Source of the DNA: JALFST01 sp022779285
GTDB lineage: Bacteria > Bacillota > Clostridia > Tissierellales > Peptoniphilaceae
Assembly (NCBI GenBank): GCA_050313895.1
Contig: JBNPMI010000018.1
DNA length: 23,928 bases
Strand: one strand, 5' to 3'
Positions 17,467 through 23,928 of the stretch are shown here, piece by piece. Position 1 is the stretch's first letter. Each line of letters opens with the position of its first letter. The notes under the pieces are model-generated. The model did not search any database, had not been told where the DNA came from, and saw nothing but the letters and a program-made list of their open reading frames with translations. The translations under genes were made by a program, and so were the position numbers.

Positions 17467-17501
17467 CATCGTTTTTTGAATGGATTCTCAATATCCTCCT
17501 G

Positions 17502-18803
17502 CTACTTCTCGTCATTCATAAAAGCCGTCAGCAGCCGGATCATCGCATCGTGATCCGCGACTCCTCCAAGCTCCCTGACAGAGTGCATGCCCAAAACGGG
17601 GTTTCCCATGTCCGCATTCAATATTGTCGTCCACTGCTCATCCATCGCACCGATGGTGGCGCCTCCGCGCCTGTCTGAATGATTGAAGAAGGTCTGCAGT
17701 GTGATATTCTCCTTTTCCGCATATAGACGAACTCTGGCTCCTCCCTCTCCATCAGTAATATAGGACTTGGACGCCGCATATTTCATAACGGGACCGCCGT
17801 TGATTACCGGTCGATTTGTCGGATCCGCCACATTTGCAAAATTGGGATGAACCGCATGCGCCATATCACAGGAGATGGTAAAGCTCTTCGCCAATGCGAT
17901 CGCTTCCTCCTCACGATCACCGCCCATTGCTCTGACGATGCGGGAAAGAATATCCCGCAGTGTTGCGGAATCTGCACCCTTGCGGCTCATGGAGCCGATC
18001 TCCTCGTGATCATGGAGGGCAATCACTTGATGAAAATCTCCGGGTCTCGACTCTGTCAGCGCGATCACTGCTGCATGGCACATCGCAAGATTATCCAGCC
18101 GGCCAACGGAAATCATTTCCTGATCTGCTCCTATAAGCATTCCTTTTTCCAAATCATATAAAAAGAGATCGTAATCCAAGATCGAATCACGCGCAACGCC
18201 GGCCTCTTGTGCAACCTCTTCCAAAATGTCCTTTTTCGGACTGCCCTCCACTCCCCAAATCGGAGCCATCATTTCCTGAGGCTTGATCTCTCCGTTTTGA
18301 TTGACCTCTCGATTCATATGAATGGCGAGGCTCGGAATGATTAAGAGCGGACGATCCAATTTCACCTTTCGAATGGTATATCCCTTGGGAGATGCATCAC
18401 GAACCAAAATTCTTCCTGCTATAGATAGCGGACGATCCAACCATGTACGAAGAATTAAACCGCCATAAGGCTCCACATTGAGCTGATCATATCCGTTCCG
18501 ATGAAGGTTCACATTTTGTTTCAGCTGAAATCCCGGAGAATCGTTATGGGCGCCGACAATATGAAAGCCGTTGTCCGCCTGCCGTCCGGTGCGAAACGCA
18601 ACAACAGTGGCATCCGAAAGCTCCACATAATATCCATTTTCCGGTATAAGGTCCCAGCGCTCATCCATTCTCAGCCTTTGAAAGCCGGCCATCTCCAAGC
18701 GTGATTTTTCCACCTCGGCGGCCTGGTATGCAGTAGGTGCCTCATCAATAAAAGAAATCAGATCCTTTGCGCGCTTGATGGCATGCTTTGTAATCTTTTT
18801 CAC
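17502..18803 (-). CDS. apeB: M18-family aminopeptidase
   Basis: Cytosolic dinuclear-zinc aminopeptidase of 433 residues, related to aspartyl aminopeptidase. Ligand motifs are GAHNDSPG (His86, Asp88), the central HDHEEIGS with the general-base and ligand acids, GRLDN, and a C-terminal HS(V)REL segment (GMHSVREL) near residue 410. Length is normal for the family. The start codon is GTG, with AGGAGG five bases upstream. It follows mntP after only 15 bp, so the two form an operon. M18 enzymes are metal dependent and some are activated by manganese; whether that explains the pairing with a manganese exporter is inference. Confidence 0.93.
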   Translation of the reverse strand: MKKITKHAIKRAKDLISFIDEAPTAYQAAEVEKSRLEMAGFQRLRMDERWDLIPENGYYVELSDATVVAFRTGRQADNGFHIVGAHNDSPGFQLKQNVNLHRNGYDQLNVEPYGGLILRTWLDRPLSIAGRILVRDASPKGYTIRKVKLDRPLLIIPSLAIHMNREVNQNGEIKPQEMMAPIWGVEGSPKKDILEEVAQEAGVARDSILDYDLFLYDLEKGMLIGADQEMISVGRLDNLAMCHAAVIALTESRPGDFHQVIALHDHEEIGSMSRKGADSATLRDILSRIVRAMGGDREEEAIALAKSFTISCDMAHAVHPNFANVADPTNRPVINGGPVMKYAASKSYITDGEGGARVRLYAEKENITLQTFFNHSDRRGGATIGAMDEQWTTILNADMGNPVLGMHSVRELGGVADHDAMIRLLTAFMNDEK

Positions 18804-18818
18804 AGCTTCCTCCTGTTT

Positions 18819-19379
18819 TTAAATTCCTGTTGATAAATGCGTCAAGAAAACGCGAATGCCAATTCCTATTAAAATCGCGCCTCCAATAAATCCTGCCGGC
18901 TTTTGAAATCTTTGTCCAAAAAAATGCCCGATATACACTCCGGCAAAGGAGAAAATTCCTGTACAGATCATAATCAAAGAAAGCGCAAACCATAAATTCA
19001 ACTTCATCATAGCAAAGGGAATTCCCACTGCAAAGGCATCGATGCTCGTCGCAATTGCCAAAGGAAACATCGCACGAGGCGAAAAATCACCCGTTGGACA
19101 CGACTCAGGATCCATGGACTCGCGAATCATCTGAATACCGAGAAAGGCCAAAATCAAAAAGATCACCCAATGATCGAGTGCCTGCACAAATTGAGCAATC
19201 AACGTGCCCAATAAAAAGCCGAGCAGCGGCATCAGTCCCTGAAAACCGCCGAAATAGGCTCCGACAATGAGGCCGTGACGCAGCTTGAGGTCTTTTACGG
19301 CCAGACCCTTACAAATGGCAACCGAAAAGGCATCCATAGAGACCCCGATTGCCAAAAAAAACAATTCCAATAAAGACAT
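18819..19379 (-). CDS. mntP: Manganese efflux pump MntP
   Basis: Six-helix inner-membrane exporter of 186 residues that lowers cytosolic manganese. It shows the two-fold repeat of the family: GVSMDAFSVAICKGL with Asp16 and ATSIDAFAVGIPFAMM with Asp114; both acidic residues are conserved in MntP. AAAGGA precedes the ATG by four bases. In many bacteria mntP is switched on by MntR or a yybP-ykoY manganese riboswitch; the 58-base leader here is too short for the riboswitch and no match to its conserved loops was seen. Followed by the M18 aminopeptidase gene. Confidence 0.95.
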   Translation of the reverse strand: MSLLELFFLAIGVSMDAFSVAICKGLAVKDLKLRHGLIVGAYFGGFQGLMPLLGFLLGTLIAQFVQALDHWVIFLILAFLGIQMIRESMDPESCPTGDFSPRAMFPLAIATSIDAFAVGIPFAMMKLNLWFALSLIMICTGIFSFAGVYIGHFFGQRFQKPAGFIGGAILIGIGIRVFLTHLSTGI

Positions 19380-19444
19380 AATATTCCTTTCAGTGATGAA
19401 GATAGAATGCCTTTATTTTACCCGATCCTCCTTCGATTTCCCAT

Positions 19445-19473
19445 AAAATATTTTCTGCCCTTTATGAAAACAA
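19445..19473 (-). promoter_or_regulatory. Candidate promoter of mntP-apeB
   Basis: On the minus strand TTGTTT (19473-19468) and TATTTT (19450-19445) are spaced by 17 bases. The expected transcript start is near 19437, about 58 bases before the mntP ATG. Each hexamer has two mismatches or fewer at the most conserved positions, but AT-rich DNA makes chance matches likely. Confidence 0.35.
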
Positions 19474-19616
19474 TCATGGCAGCTTTTTGTCTGATGATAG
19501 CTATGCTCTTGCAGTGACAACATTCGCAATGCCGATTCAAGTGATAGAATACAATGAATCATTTCTGTTTTCTAATCCCTGTTTTTCCGTGGTATGTCTC
19601 TACTTTATGTACCGAT

Positions 19617-19644
19617 CTCTCCGCTCCTTTTCGGAGACGGAGAG
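19617..19644. other. Strong hairpin downstream of the integrase gene
   Basis: CTCTCCG CTCC and GGAG (A) CGGAGAG pair over 11 bp with a single bulged A, around a TTTTC loop. There is no U-tract after it on either strand, so it is not a standard terminator. It sits 65 bp past the integrase stop, in the 330-base gap between integrase and mntP, which otherwise holds only the mntP promoter. It could limit transcript decay, or mark a recombination site. Confidence 0.6.
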
Positions 19645-19708
19645 TTCAGTACCGCCTATACCGTCCTTATCAGCTACGATCTCCCTTCATTCGCGTGAGC
19701 CATTTTGA

Positions 19709-20683
19709 TCAACTCAATTCGGATAATGATCGCATTACCAAATCCACATCCTTGTTTTCCAGCTCCTGAATAATATGAAGATATGTTTTCTGCGTTGTGG
19801 TCATACTCGAATGCCCTGATCTCTGTGCCACACTGGCGATGGATACCCCTGCAAATAAAAGAAGCGATGCATGGGTATGCCTGAGCCTGTGAATGGAGAT
19901 CTCCGGTATCCCGACTTTTTTACAGTGTCTTGCAAGGATTCCGTTAACCGTTGAATTATAGACTTTTCCGGATACGAAAATCGGCCGATCCTGAGCCAGC
20001 CCCTTCACCAATGTTGAAAACTGAATGATGAGCTGCCAATCAATTCTGATCTTTCGAACGGAGGATTGATTTTTTGCAGGCAGGAATCCGCCCTTTCCTT
20101 TATAATCCCAGGTTTTATTAATACTGAGGGATTGTTTTGAAAAATCAAAGTCCTGCGGTGTGATCGCCAGCGCTTCGGAAAAACGTATTCCGGTTTTTGC
20201 GACAAGTAAAATAAACCAATCCCGGTTTAATTTCTGTCCCAAATCCAAATCCGAGAGAAGCTTGTGCAGCTCAAATTGATTGAGATACTGAATTTTCTTC
20301 GGTCCGGGCTTCTTCCCCTTGATGATGGCTTTTCTTGTCGGATCTCGCTCAATAAGACCTTCATCCACGGCATCCAGAATCGCTCCTTTCAGCTGATGAT
20401 GGAAGTCCATTGTCGTGACTCGCTCGTGTTCGACGGCATAATCATTCAACAGCTTTTGATATGCTATCCGAGTCAGCTCACACACCTTCAGATTTGGCGC
20501 TAAACGCCGAATCCAGGACTGTGTGAGCAAATATTTATCCATAGTAACCTTTCTGATCGCCCCTTCCTTGTATACTGTCTTGTATACTGTAATCCATTGT
20601 GCGTAATAATCGTAAAATAAGTCGGTTTTATTTATATGATTCAGCTCAGAATCGCATAACAAATCCCCTCGTTTTAAAAGCAC
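19709..20683 (-). CDS. Tyrosine recombinase/integrase, probably missing its N-terminal arm-binding domain
   Basis: Site-specific DNA recombinase. With the GTG start at 20683 it has 324 residues. A SAM-like core-binding domain lies at about 21-110. The catalytic domain has the full set: Arg167 (TGIRFSEAL), Lys204, His265 and Arg268 (HRLRHTHAS), His291 (GHSSMTTT) and Tyr301 (TYLHI). Relatives of this phage/ICE type usually carry about 55-60 more N-terminal residues for arm-site DNA binding; these are absent. The frame stays open back to the methyltransferase stop but offers no ATG and only poor ribosome sites, so the start is uncertain and the gene may be 5'-truncated. A 12-bp tandem duplication adds four residues (TVYKTVYK). 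No excisionase, attachment site or element cargo is recognisable nearby. Confidence 0.8.
   Translation of the reverse strand: MLLKRGDLLCDSELNHINKTDLFYDYYAQWITVYKTVYKEGAIRKVTMDKYLLTQSWIRRLAPNLKVCELTRIAYQKLLNDYAVEHERVTTMDFHHQLKGAILDAVDEGLIERDPTRKAIIKGKKPGPKKIQYLNQFELHKLLSDLDLGQKLNRDWFILLVAKTGIRFSEALAITPQDFDFSKQSLSINKTWDYKGKGGFLPAKNQSSVRKIRIDWQLIIQFSTLVKGLAQDRPIFVSGKVYNSTVNGILARHCKKVGIPEISIHRLRHTHASLLLFAGVSIASVAQRSGHSSMTTTQKTYLHIIQELENKDVDLVMRSLSELS
20567..20590. repeat. 12-bp perfect tandem duplication inside the integrase gene
   Basis: Two adjacent copies of CTTGTATACTGT. Twelve bases keep the frame and repeat TVYK at about residues 32-39 of the integrase, just before the GAIRKVT helix. This looks like recent replication slippage. 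Confidence 0.9.
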
Positions 20684-20734
20684 ACTTCTATATCGCTCCG
20701 TGAAATTTATTCCACTGCATGAATGACGTCTCGA

Positions 20735-21541
20735 TCATGAAAAACCGAAATGCAAAACCAATGTCCGTTTCCACCTATCCGCAAAATACATGTATATCCT
20801 CGTAATCCGATGGAGTCCATGGCACTCTTTCAATGCGCTCTGGAAAAATCCGTCGACTTCTATCAACTCGGTACTCGTACGCATTGCAAATTCCCTTGGA
20901 TCATCTACACTGAAATGCATTTGCGCATTAGCGTTGCCCGTTTTCTTCACATATTGATTCGCAAACCGCAAACCTTTTGAATTGGTAGCATCAAAAACCA
21001 ATTCGCCATAAGGAATTTTCGCTTTCATGCTTTGAATCATCTCTATGATTTCAGATTCATGAAAGTACTGATAAACGCCTGCGGCGGAAATGAGTGTTGG
21101 CAAAGTGGTATCTATTTCCTGAATCCAATGAAGCCGAAACATATCTCCGGATATCAGCTTTTCGTTGCAGCCCTGTCCCAATACCTTTTTTCTGATTTCA
21201 ATCACTTCCGGTAAATCCACCTGATAAAAATTTGCCGTCTGATTTCCAATACGATGATAGGCCGTTTCTAAGCCCGCACCTAAAAATACTACGTTCGCCT
21301 TGTAACTTTTTTCAAGAAAGCGGATGATTTTTTTATCAATTGTCTGCTGCCTGCAAACACTCGCCATATAAGAGTATTCGCTGCTGTTTTTCTCTATATT
21401 TTCTGTCGGTAGCAACGGCTCCAAGGATAATGCCTTTTCATCATAAAAAAAATCCGGGAAATTCTTTGATGCATAGATTCTACCTGCAAGCGGAATATAT
21501 AGCGTATCTTCCACACCGTCCAATATGCTTTCTGTGCGCAT
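20735..21541 (-). CDS. SAM-dependent methyltransferase, LCM/TcmP-like
   Basis: 268 residues, class I methyltransferase fold. The SAM-binding loop is VVFLGAGLETAYHRI (84-98), followed by FYQVDLPEVIEIRK with the acidic ribose-binding residue Asp109. The next strands carry LISGDMFRL and TLISAAGVYQYF. This pattern matches the leucine carboxyl methyltransferase/TcmP group (COG3315), which methylates carboxylates or hydroxyls of small molecules and, in eukaryotes, a protein phosphatase. AAGGAGGAGG precedes the ATG. The substrate is unknown and no biosynthetic partner lies nearby. It is followed on the same strand by the integrase, in the same frame after 51 bases, so the two may be one transcript. 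Confidence 0.85.
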   Translation of the reverse strand: MRTESILDGVEDTLYIPLAGRIYASKNFPDFFYDEKALSLEPLLPTENIEKNSSEYSYMASVCRQQTIDKKIIRFLEKSYKANVVFLGAGLETAYHRIGNQTANFYQVDLPEVIEIRKKVLGQGCNEKLISGDMFRLHWIQEIDTTLPTLISAAGVYQYFHESEIIEMIQSMKAKIPYGELVFDATNSKGLRFANQYVKKTGNANAQMHFSVDDPREFAMRTSTELIEVDGFFQSALKECHGLHRITRIYMYFADRWKRTLVLHFGFS

Positions 21542-21949
21542 TTCCTGCCTCCTCCTTGCCTTGAAAGAATTGCTCTTTCCATTTTTTATGGCGTAAGAAG
21601 AAACTCGATTTTGCTCAAGATGTCACGGATGAATCCTTTTTTTGCAGCAGATTTTCTTCAGAGCCGTTCATCGATAGTGATTAGCCGGGACATTTGTATT
21701 TTCAAAGCACATCTTGCTTATCGCCTATACAATATATTTTACCAAAAGATGTTAGTTATCACTAATTTTTTTGGATCAAACGACGATCGACTATGACGAT
21801 AGAAATCATTCTTTCTTCTTTTCTGCACTCGTCGTCATTCCAGACATTTATTGCTGATCTCGTCATGGATGACTTATATGAAATCTTCAACACGATAGAA
21901 AGGTGACGCTCTGTCAATCAAAATCCGCGAAGCAAGCTCAACCGGGGTT
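21542..21949. other. Intergenic region with possible gene remnants
   Basis: About 400 bp between the methyltransferase start and the acr3 stop. It includes a 14-bp inverted repeat (listed separately). On the minus strand just past the acr3 stop, a different frame reads TPVELASRILIDRASPFYR and ends at a TAA at 21876-21874, which looks like the end of a lost gene. On the plus strand 21793-21906 could encode 37 residues but lacks a ribosome site. No clear promoter for the methyltransferase could be fixed. No tRNA seen. Confidence 0.35.
21752..21765. promoter_or_regulatory. Palindrome TTAGT-TATC-ACTAA, possible operator
   Basis: A perfect 5-bp inverted repeat with a 4-base spacer, about 210 bp upstream of the methyltransferase start. 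A minus-strand TAAAAT, possibly a -10, lies 10 to 15 bases beyond it in the direction of the gene. Its size suits a small helix-turn-helix regulator. No such regulator is encoded beside it. Confidence 0.3.
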
Positions 21950-23002
21950 CTACTCTTTTCGATAGGAAAACCAGCTCTTTGTATGGTTAGCAATTTTCAC
22001 TAACATCAGCATAACCGGGACTTCCGTCAACACTCCAACCGTTGTAGCAAGCGCAGCCGGACTGGCCATACCGAACAAGGCAATAGCAACTGCAACGGCA
22101 AGCTCAAAAAAATTCGATGCACCTATCATTCCGGCTGGAGCGGCAATGTCAAATGGCAGCCTCAACAATCGACAGGCTCCATAGGCAATCAAGAAAATCA
22201 TGAATGTCTGAATAATCAATGGAACCGCAATCAGAATAATATGCACCGGATTGCCAAGGATAACTTCTGCCTGTGAGCTGAAAATAATTACAAGGGTCAG
22301 AAGAAGCCCGATGGTCGTAGCGTTGTCAAATCTATGAATAAAGGAATTTTCCAAGTACTCTCTTCCTTTTGACTTTATAATGCTCACCCTGGTCAGAATT
22401 CCTCCAATGAGCGGAATGACAATAAATATAAAGATGCTGACAAGCAATGTGCTGTATGGAACTGTAACAGCTGAGACACCAAGCAGGAATTTTACAATCG
22501 GAGCAAACAGCACAAGAATAAGCAAATCGTTCGTCGCTACCTGAACCACGGTATACGCCGGATTTCCCCGTGTCAAAGTGCTCCAGACAAATACCATAGC
22601 CGTACATGGCGCAGCTCCAAGCAAAACCGCACCGGCCAAGTATTGCGTTGCATATTCAAGGGGAATAAAGGATCGGAAGACAACGAATAGAAAAAAATAT
22701 GCAATTCCATACATTGTAAATGGCTTGATGAACCAATTTGCAATCCATGTGACAAACAATCCCTTCGGATTTCTTCCGACATTCCGAATACTCTGAAAAT
22801 CTACCTTGATCATCATCGGATAGATCATCATCCAGATCAAAATAGCAATCGGAATGGAAATTCCGGCAATCTGAAGCTTGCTGAGAAAAGCAGGAATCTC
22901 CGGAACGAAATGTCCGATCAGAACACCTGCCGCCATACAAAGTAAAACCCATATTGACAGATTTTTTTGATAAAAACTAATCCCGGCTGATGGATTTTTC
23001 AT
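21950..23002 (-). CDS. acr3: ACR3-family arsenite efflux transporter
   Basis: Ten-helix membrane carrier of 350 residues that exports arsenite (and often antimonite) using the proton-motive force. The diagnostic stretch is LGAAPCTAMVFVWSTLTRGN followed by VQVATNDLLI; its Cys is the essential ACR3 cysteine. A second signature is GASNFFELAVAVAIALFG in the C-terminal half. GTG and two ATGs are stacked at the start (23008, 23005, 23002). The ATG at 23002 is preferred because AAGGAGG lies six bases before it. The gene overlaps arsR by 26 bp, so the regulator and pump are translationally coupled. No arsC reductase is present in the window, so arsenate would need a reductase encoded elsewhere. Confidence 0.95.
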   Translation of the reverse strand: MKNPSAGISFYQKNLSIWVLLCMAAGVLIGHFVPEIPAFLSKLQIAGISIPIAILIWMMIYPMMIKVDFQSIRNVGRNPKGLFVTWIANWFIKPFTMYGIAYFFLFVVFRSFIPLEYATQYLAGAVLLGAAPCTAMVFVWSTLTRGNPAYTVVQVATNDLLILVLFAPIVKFLLGVSAVTVPYSTLLVSIFIFIVIPLIGGILTRVSIIKSKGREYLENSFIHRFDNATTIGLLLTLVIIFSSQAEVILGNPVHIILIAVPLIIQTFMIFLIAYGACRLLRLPFDIAAPAGMIGASNFFELAVAVAIALFGMASPAALATTVGVLTEVPVMLMLVKIANHTKSWFSYRKE

Positions 23003-23330
23003 CATCACCCTCCTTGCATTGACATCCCGAATCCTCGCAGATACAGGATTCCTTCTTCGTAAAAATTTGTGTCAACAATCGAGTCAGCTTCGCCGGAATA
23101 TCTTCATTGAGACTATAATAAATTTTTTTTCCTTCGCGCCTGTTTTTTACGATCCCTGCATCTATCAGGACTTTCATGTCATGAGAAAGCGTCGGCTGCG
23201 TAACCTGAAAATAATTCAGAATCTGACAAGCGCAGATTTCTCCGCATGAAAGCATATCCGTAATCTTCAACCTTTTCGGATCAGACAGCGCCTTTAACAT
23301 TGGAGACAAATTCAAATATATTTCTTCCAT
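22977..23330 (-). CDS. arsR: ArsR-family metalloid-responsive repressor
   Basis: 117 residues, winged helix-turn-helix repressor that leaves DNA when As(III) or Sb(III) binds. The helical start ALSDPKRLKI is followed by the metalloid site SCGEICACQI (Cys29, Cys33, Cys35), equivalent to the ELCVC motif of classical ArsR. The recognition helix is TQPTLSHDMKVL and the wing is RREGKKIYYSL. The tail adds a second cysteine group, CICEDSGCQC (Cys96, Cys98, Cys103, Cys105), unusual for a plain ArsR. GGAGG is seven bases before the ATG. It heads the two-gene arsR-acr3 operon. Confidence 0.95.
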   Translation of the reverse strand: MEEIYLNLSPMLKALSDPKRLKITDMLSCGEICACQILNYFQVTQPTLSHDMKVLIDAGIVKNRREGKKIYYSLNEDIPAKLTRLLTQIFTKKESCICEDSGCQCKEGDDEKSISRD

Positions 23331-23345
23331 TTTCCCGCCTCCGGT

Positions 23346-23360
23346 AATATTGAAAATATT
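23346..23360. promoter_or_regulatory. Probable ArsR operator
   Basis: AATATT-GAA-AATATT is a perfect inverted repeat that would lie at about +5 to +20 of the ars transcript. A related half-site (TTTCAATAT) overlaps the -35 on the other side. Such AT-rich dyads are usual ArsR targets. Position fits autorepression; binding is inferred. Confidence 0.5.
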
Positions 23361-23371
23361 CTATGTATTTT

Positions 23372-23400
23372 ATTTTATGCTTCTTATAGAAAAATTTCAA
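23372..23400 (-). promoter_or_regulatory. Promoter of the arsR-acr3 operon
   Basis: On the minus strand TTGAAA (23400-23395) and TAAAAT (23377-23372) are separated by exactly 17 bases. Each hexamer is a close match to the housekeeping consensus. The transcript would start near 23365 and give a 35-base leader ending in GGAGG. Confidence 0.7.
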
Positions 23401-23635
23401 TATGTATGGATTCAGAAATGTACATTTTATCTATCAAAACAGAAGCGGAAATTCCAATGATTTTCGCATCACGCTCTTTGTTTCATTTTGTTGGCTTTTC
23501 ATACTATAAAAATAAGTCTGCTTTCGTGGTCAAAGCTTTTGTGATTTCAAAAACCATAAAATCATAACTCATAAAGGGAACTTTCTGAATAAATTTCATT
23601 TCATTTTTCTGACATCTGTTTTCGGCACGCAGCGT
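23401..23635. other. AT-rich gap upstream of the ars operon
   Basis: No gene with a ribosome site is visible. On the minus strand the frame of the 84-residue ORF continues after its stop with protein-like reading, including a 31-residue piece starting at an ATG (23599 to 23504, MKFIQKVPFMSYDFMVFEI). Further stops follow before the ars promoter. This may be decayed coding DNA. Confidence 0.3.
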
Positions 23636-23890
23636 TTATTTCTCCGCAAGCGCATTCCATGATGATTCCCGTTCTGTTTTCTCAACAACGTTTCGAATAA
23701 TATCAGCTAATCGCTCAGGATCTTCCCGATGGAATAGTATAATTTGCTTTGATCCCGCGCTTTCATAAATGATAAAACCGCTTGAAATCAACGTTTTATT
23801 GGGGCTTTTCATTGGAATTGACCATGCGAAAAATACGTCCCGTCCCCGTTTTTGTCCCCACTTGAAAAATTCGTCTTTTCCATACCCCAT
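23636..23890 (-). CDS. Hypothetical protein, 84 residues
   Basis: Not recognised. It is soluble, mixed alpha/beta in appearance, with a middle part SSGFIIYESAGSKQIILF and a helical end HREDPERLADIIRNVVEKTERE. This resembles the last strand-turn-strand and helix of small PH-like domains, but the match is only impressionistic. An in-frame TAA just before the ATG bounds it. There is no Shine-Dalgarno sequence, and a terminator-like hairpin lies 11 bp upstream. These facts make it either a promoter-less remnant or a weakly expressed gene. Confidence 0.4.
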   Translation of the reverse strand: MGYGKDEFFKWGQKRGRDVFFAWSIPMKSPNKTLISSGFIIYESAGSKQIILFHREDPERLADIIRNVVEKTERESSWNALAEK

Positions 23891-23900
23891 GGAAAATTAC

Positions 23901-23926
23901 AAAAAAAAAGGGGGATCTTACTCCCC
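23901..23926 (-). terminator. Probable terminator of a gene beyond the right edge
   Basis: On the minus strand GGGGA, a six-base loop and TCCCC are followed by nine T. The stem is short (five to six pairs) but GC-rich; the window ends two bases past it. It would stop transcription entering from beyond 23928. Confidence 0.5.
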
Positions 23927-23928
23927 TC

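Noticed and set aside
19380..19440. yybP-ykoY manganese riboswitch before mntP
   Set aside because: The leader is only about 58 bases and the conserved loops of that riboswitch are not present.
19487..19769. Plus-strand open frames between mntP and the integrase
   Set aside because: They span the hairpin and run into the antisense of the integrase gene, with no ribosome site.
21563..21595. GAAAGA/TCTTTC hairpin followed by T-rich DNA on the plus strand
   Set aside because: The stem is AT-rich and short, and no plus-strand gene lies upstream that would need a terminator.
21793..21906. 37-residue plus-strand ORF beside the acr3 end
   Set aside because: No ribosome site or promoter, and the opposite strand reads more like protein.

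Overview
The window reads as chromosome from a Firmicute, most likely a Clostridia-type or related anaerobe. Evidence: the rqcP-divIC-tilS-hpt-ftsH core order, strong AGGAGG-type ribosome binding sites, type III pantothenate kinase (CoaX) beside an ECF-type vitamin transporter subunit, DusB, and an OmpR/PhoB two-component pair. Genus cannot be assigned from the sequence alone. The sporulation genes that usually sit inside this core cluster in spore formers (yabP, yabQ, spoIIE) are absent, which suggests a non-sporulating lineage.

Layout. (1) 1-5176, plus strand: an extended -10 promoter, a class A penicillin-binding protein, then a response regulator and an overlapping sensor histidine kinase, probably one envelope-related operon. 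(2) 15.9 kb down to 5.17 kb, minus strand: twelve tightly packed genes (HAD phosphatase, dut, rqcP, divIC, tilS, hpt, ftsH, a small membrane protein of unknown function, pyrG, an ECF S component, coaX, dusB). Gaps are under 50 bp or the genes overlap, so this looks like a 10.7-kb operon. It joins nucleotide supply (dut, hpt, pyrG), tRNA modification (tilS, dusB), ribosome rescue (rqcP), division (divIC), membrane proteolysis (ftsH) and coenzyme A synthesis (transporter plus coaX). It meets the histidine kinase gene tail to tail with interleaved stop codons. (3) 15.9-17.5 kb: a divergent promoter region, a YpfJ-type zinc metallopeptidase with a good terminator, then about 550 bp with no confident gene. 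(4) 17.5-19.4 kb, minus strand: mntP (manganese efflux) and an M18 aminopeptidase. (5) 19.6-23.9 kb: an accessory-looking segment with a tyrosine recombinase that lacks the usual N-terminal arm-binding domain and carries a 12-bp tandem duplication, an LCM/TcmP-type methyltransferase, an arsR-acr3 arsenite resistance operon with a clear promoter, and a small hypothetical ORF. Several stretches here look like decayed coding DNA.

No tRNA, rRNA, CRISPR array or complete insertion sequence was seen. I did not find a clearly new multi-gene system. The observations most worth following are the membrane protein translationally coupled to ftsH, the truncated recombinase next to the methyltransferase, the cysteine-rich tail of ArsR, and the spore-gene-free core cluster. 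All family assignments come from reading motifs; no database search was run.
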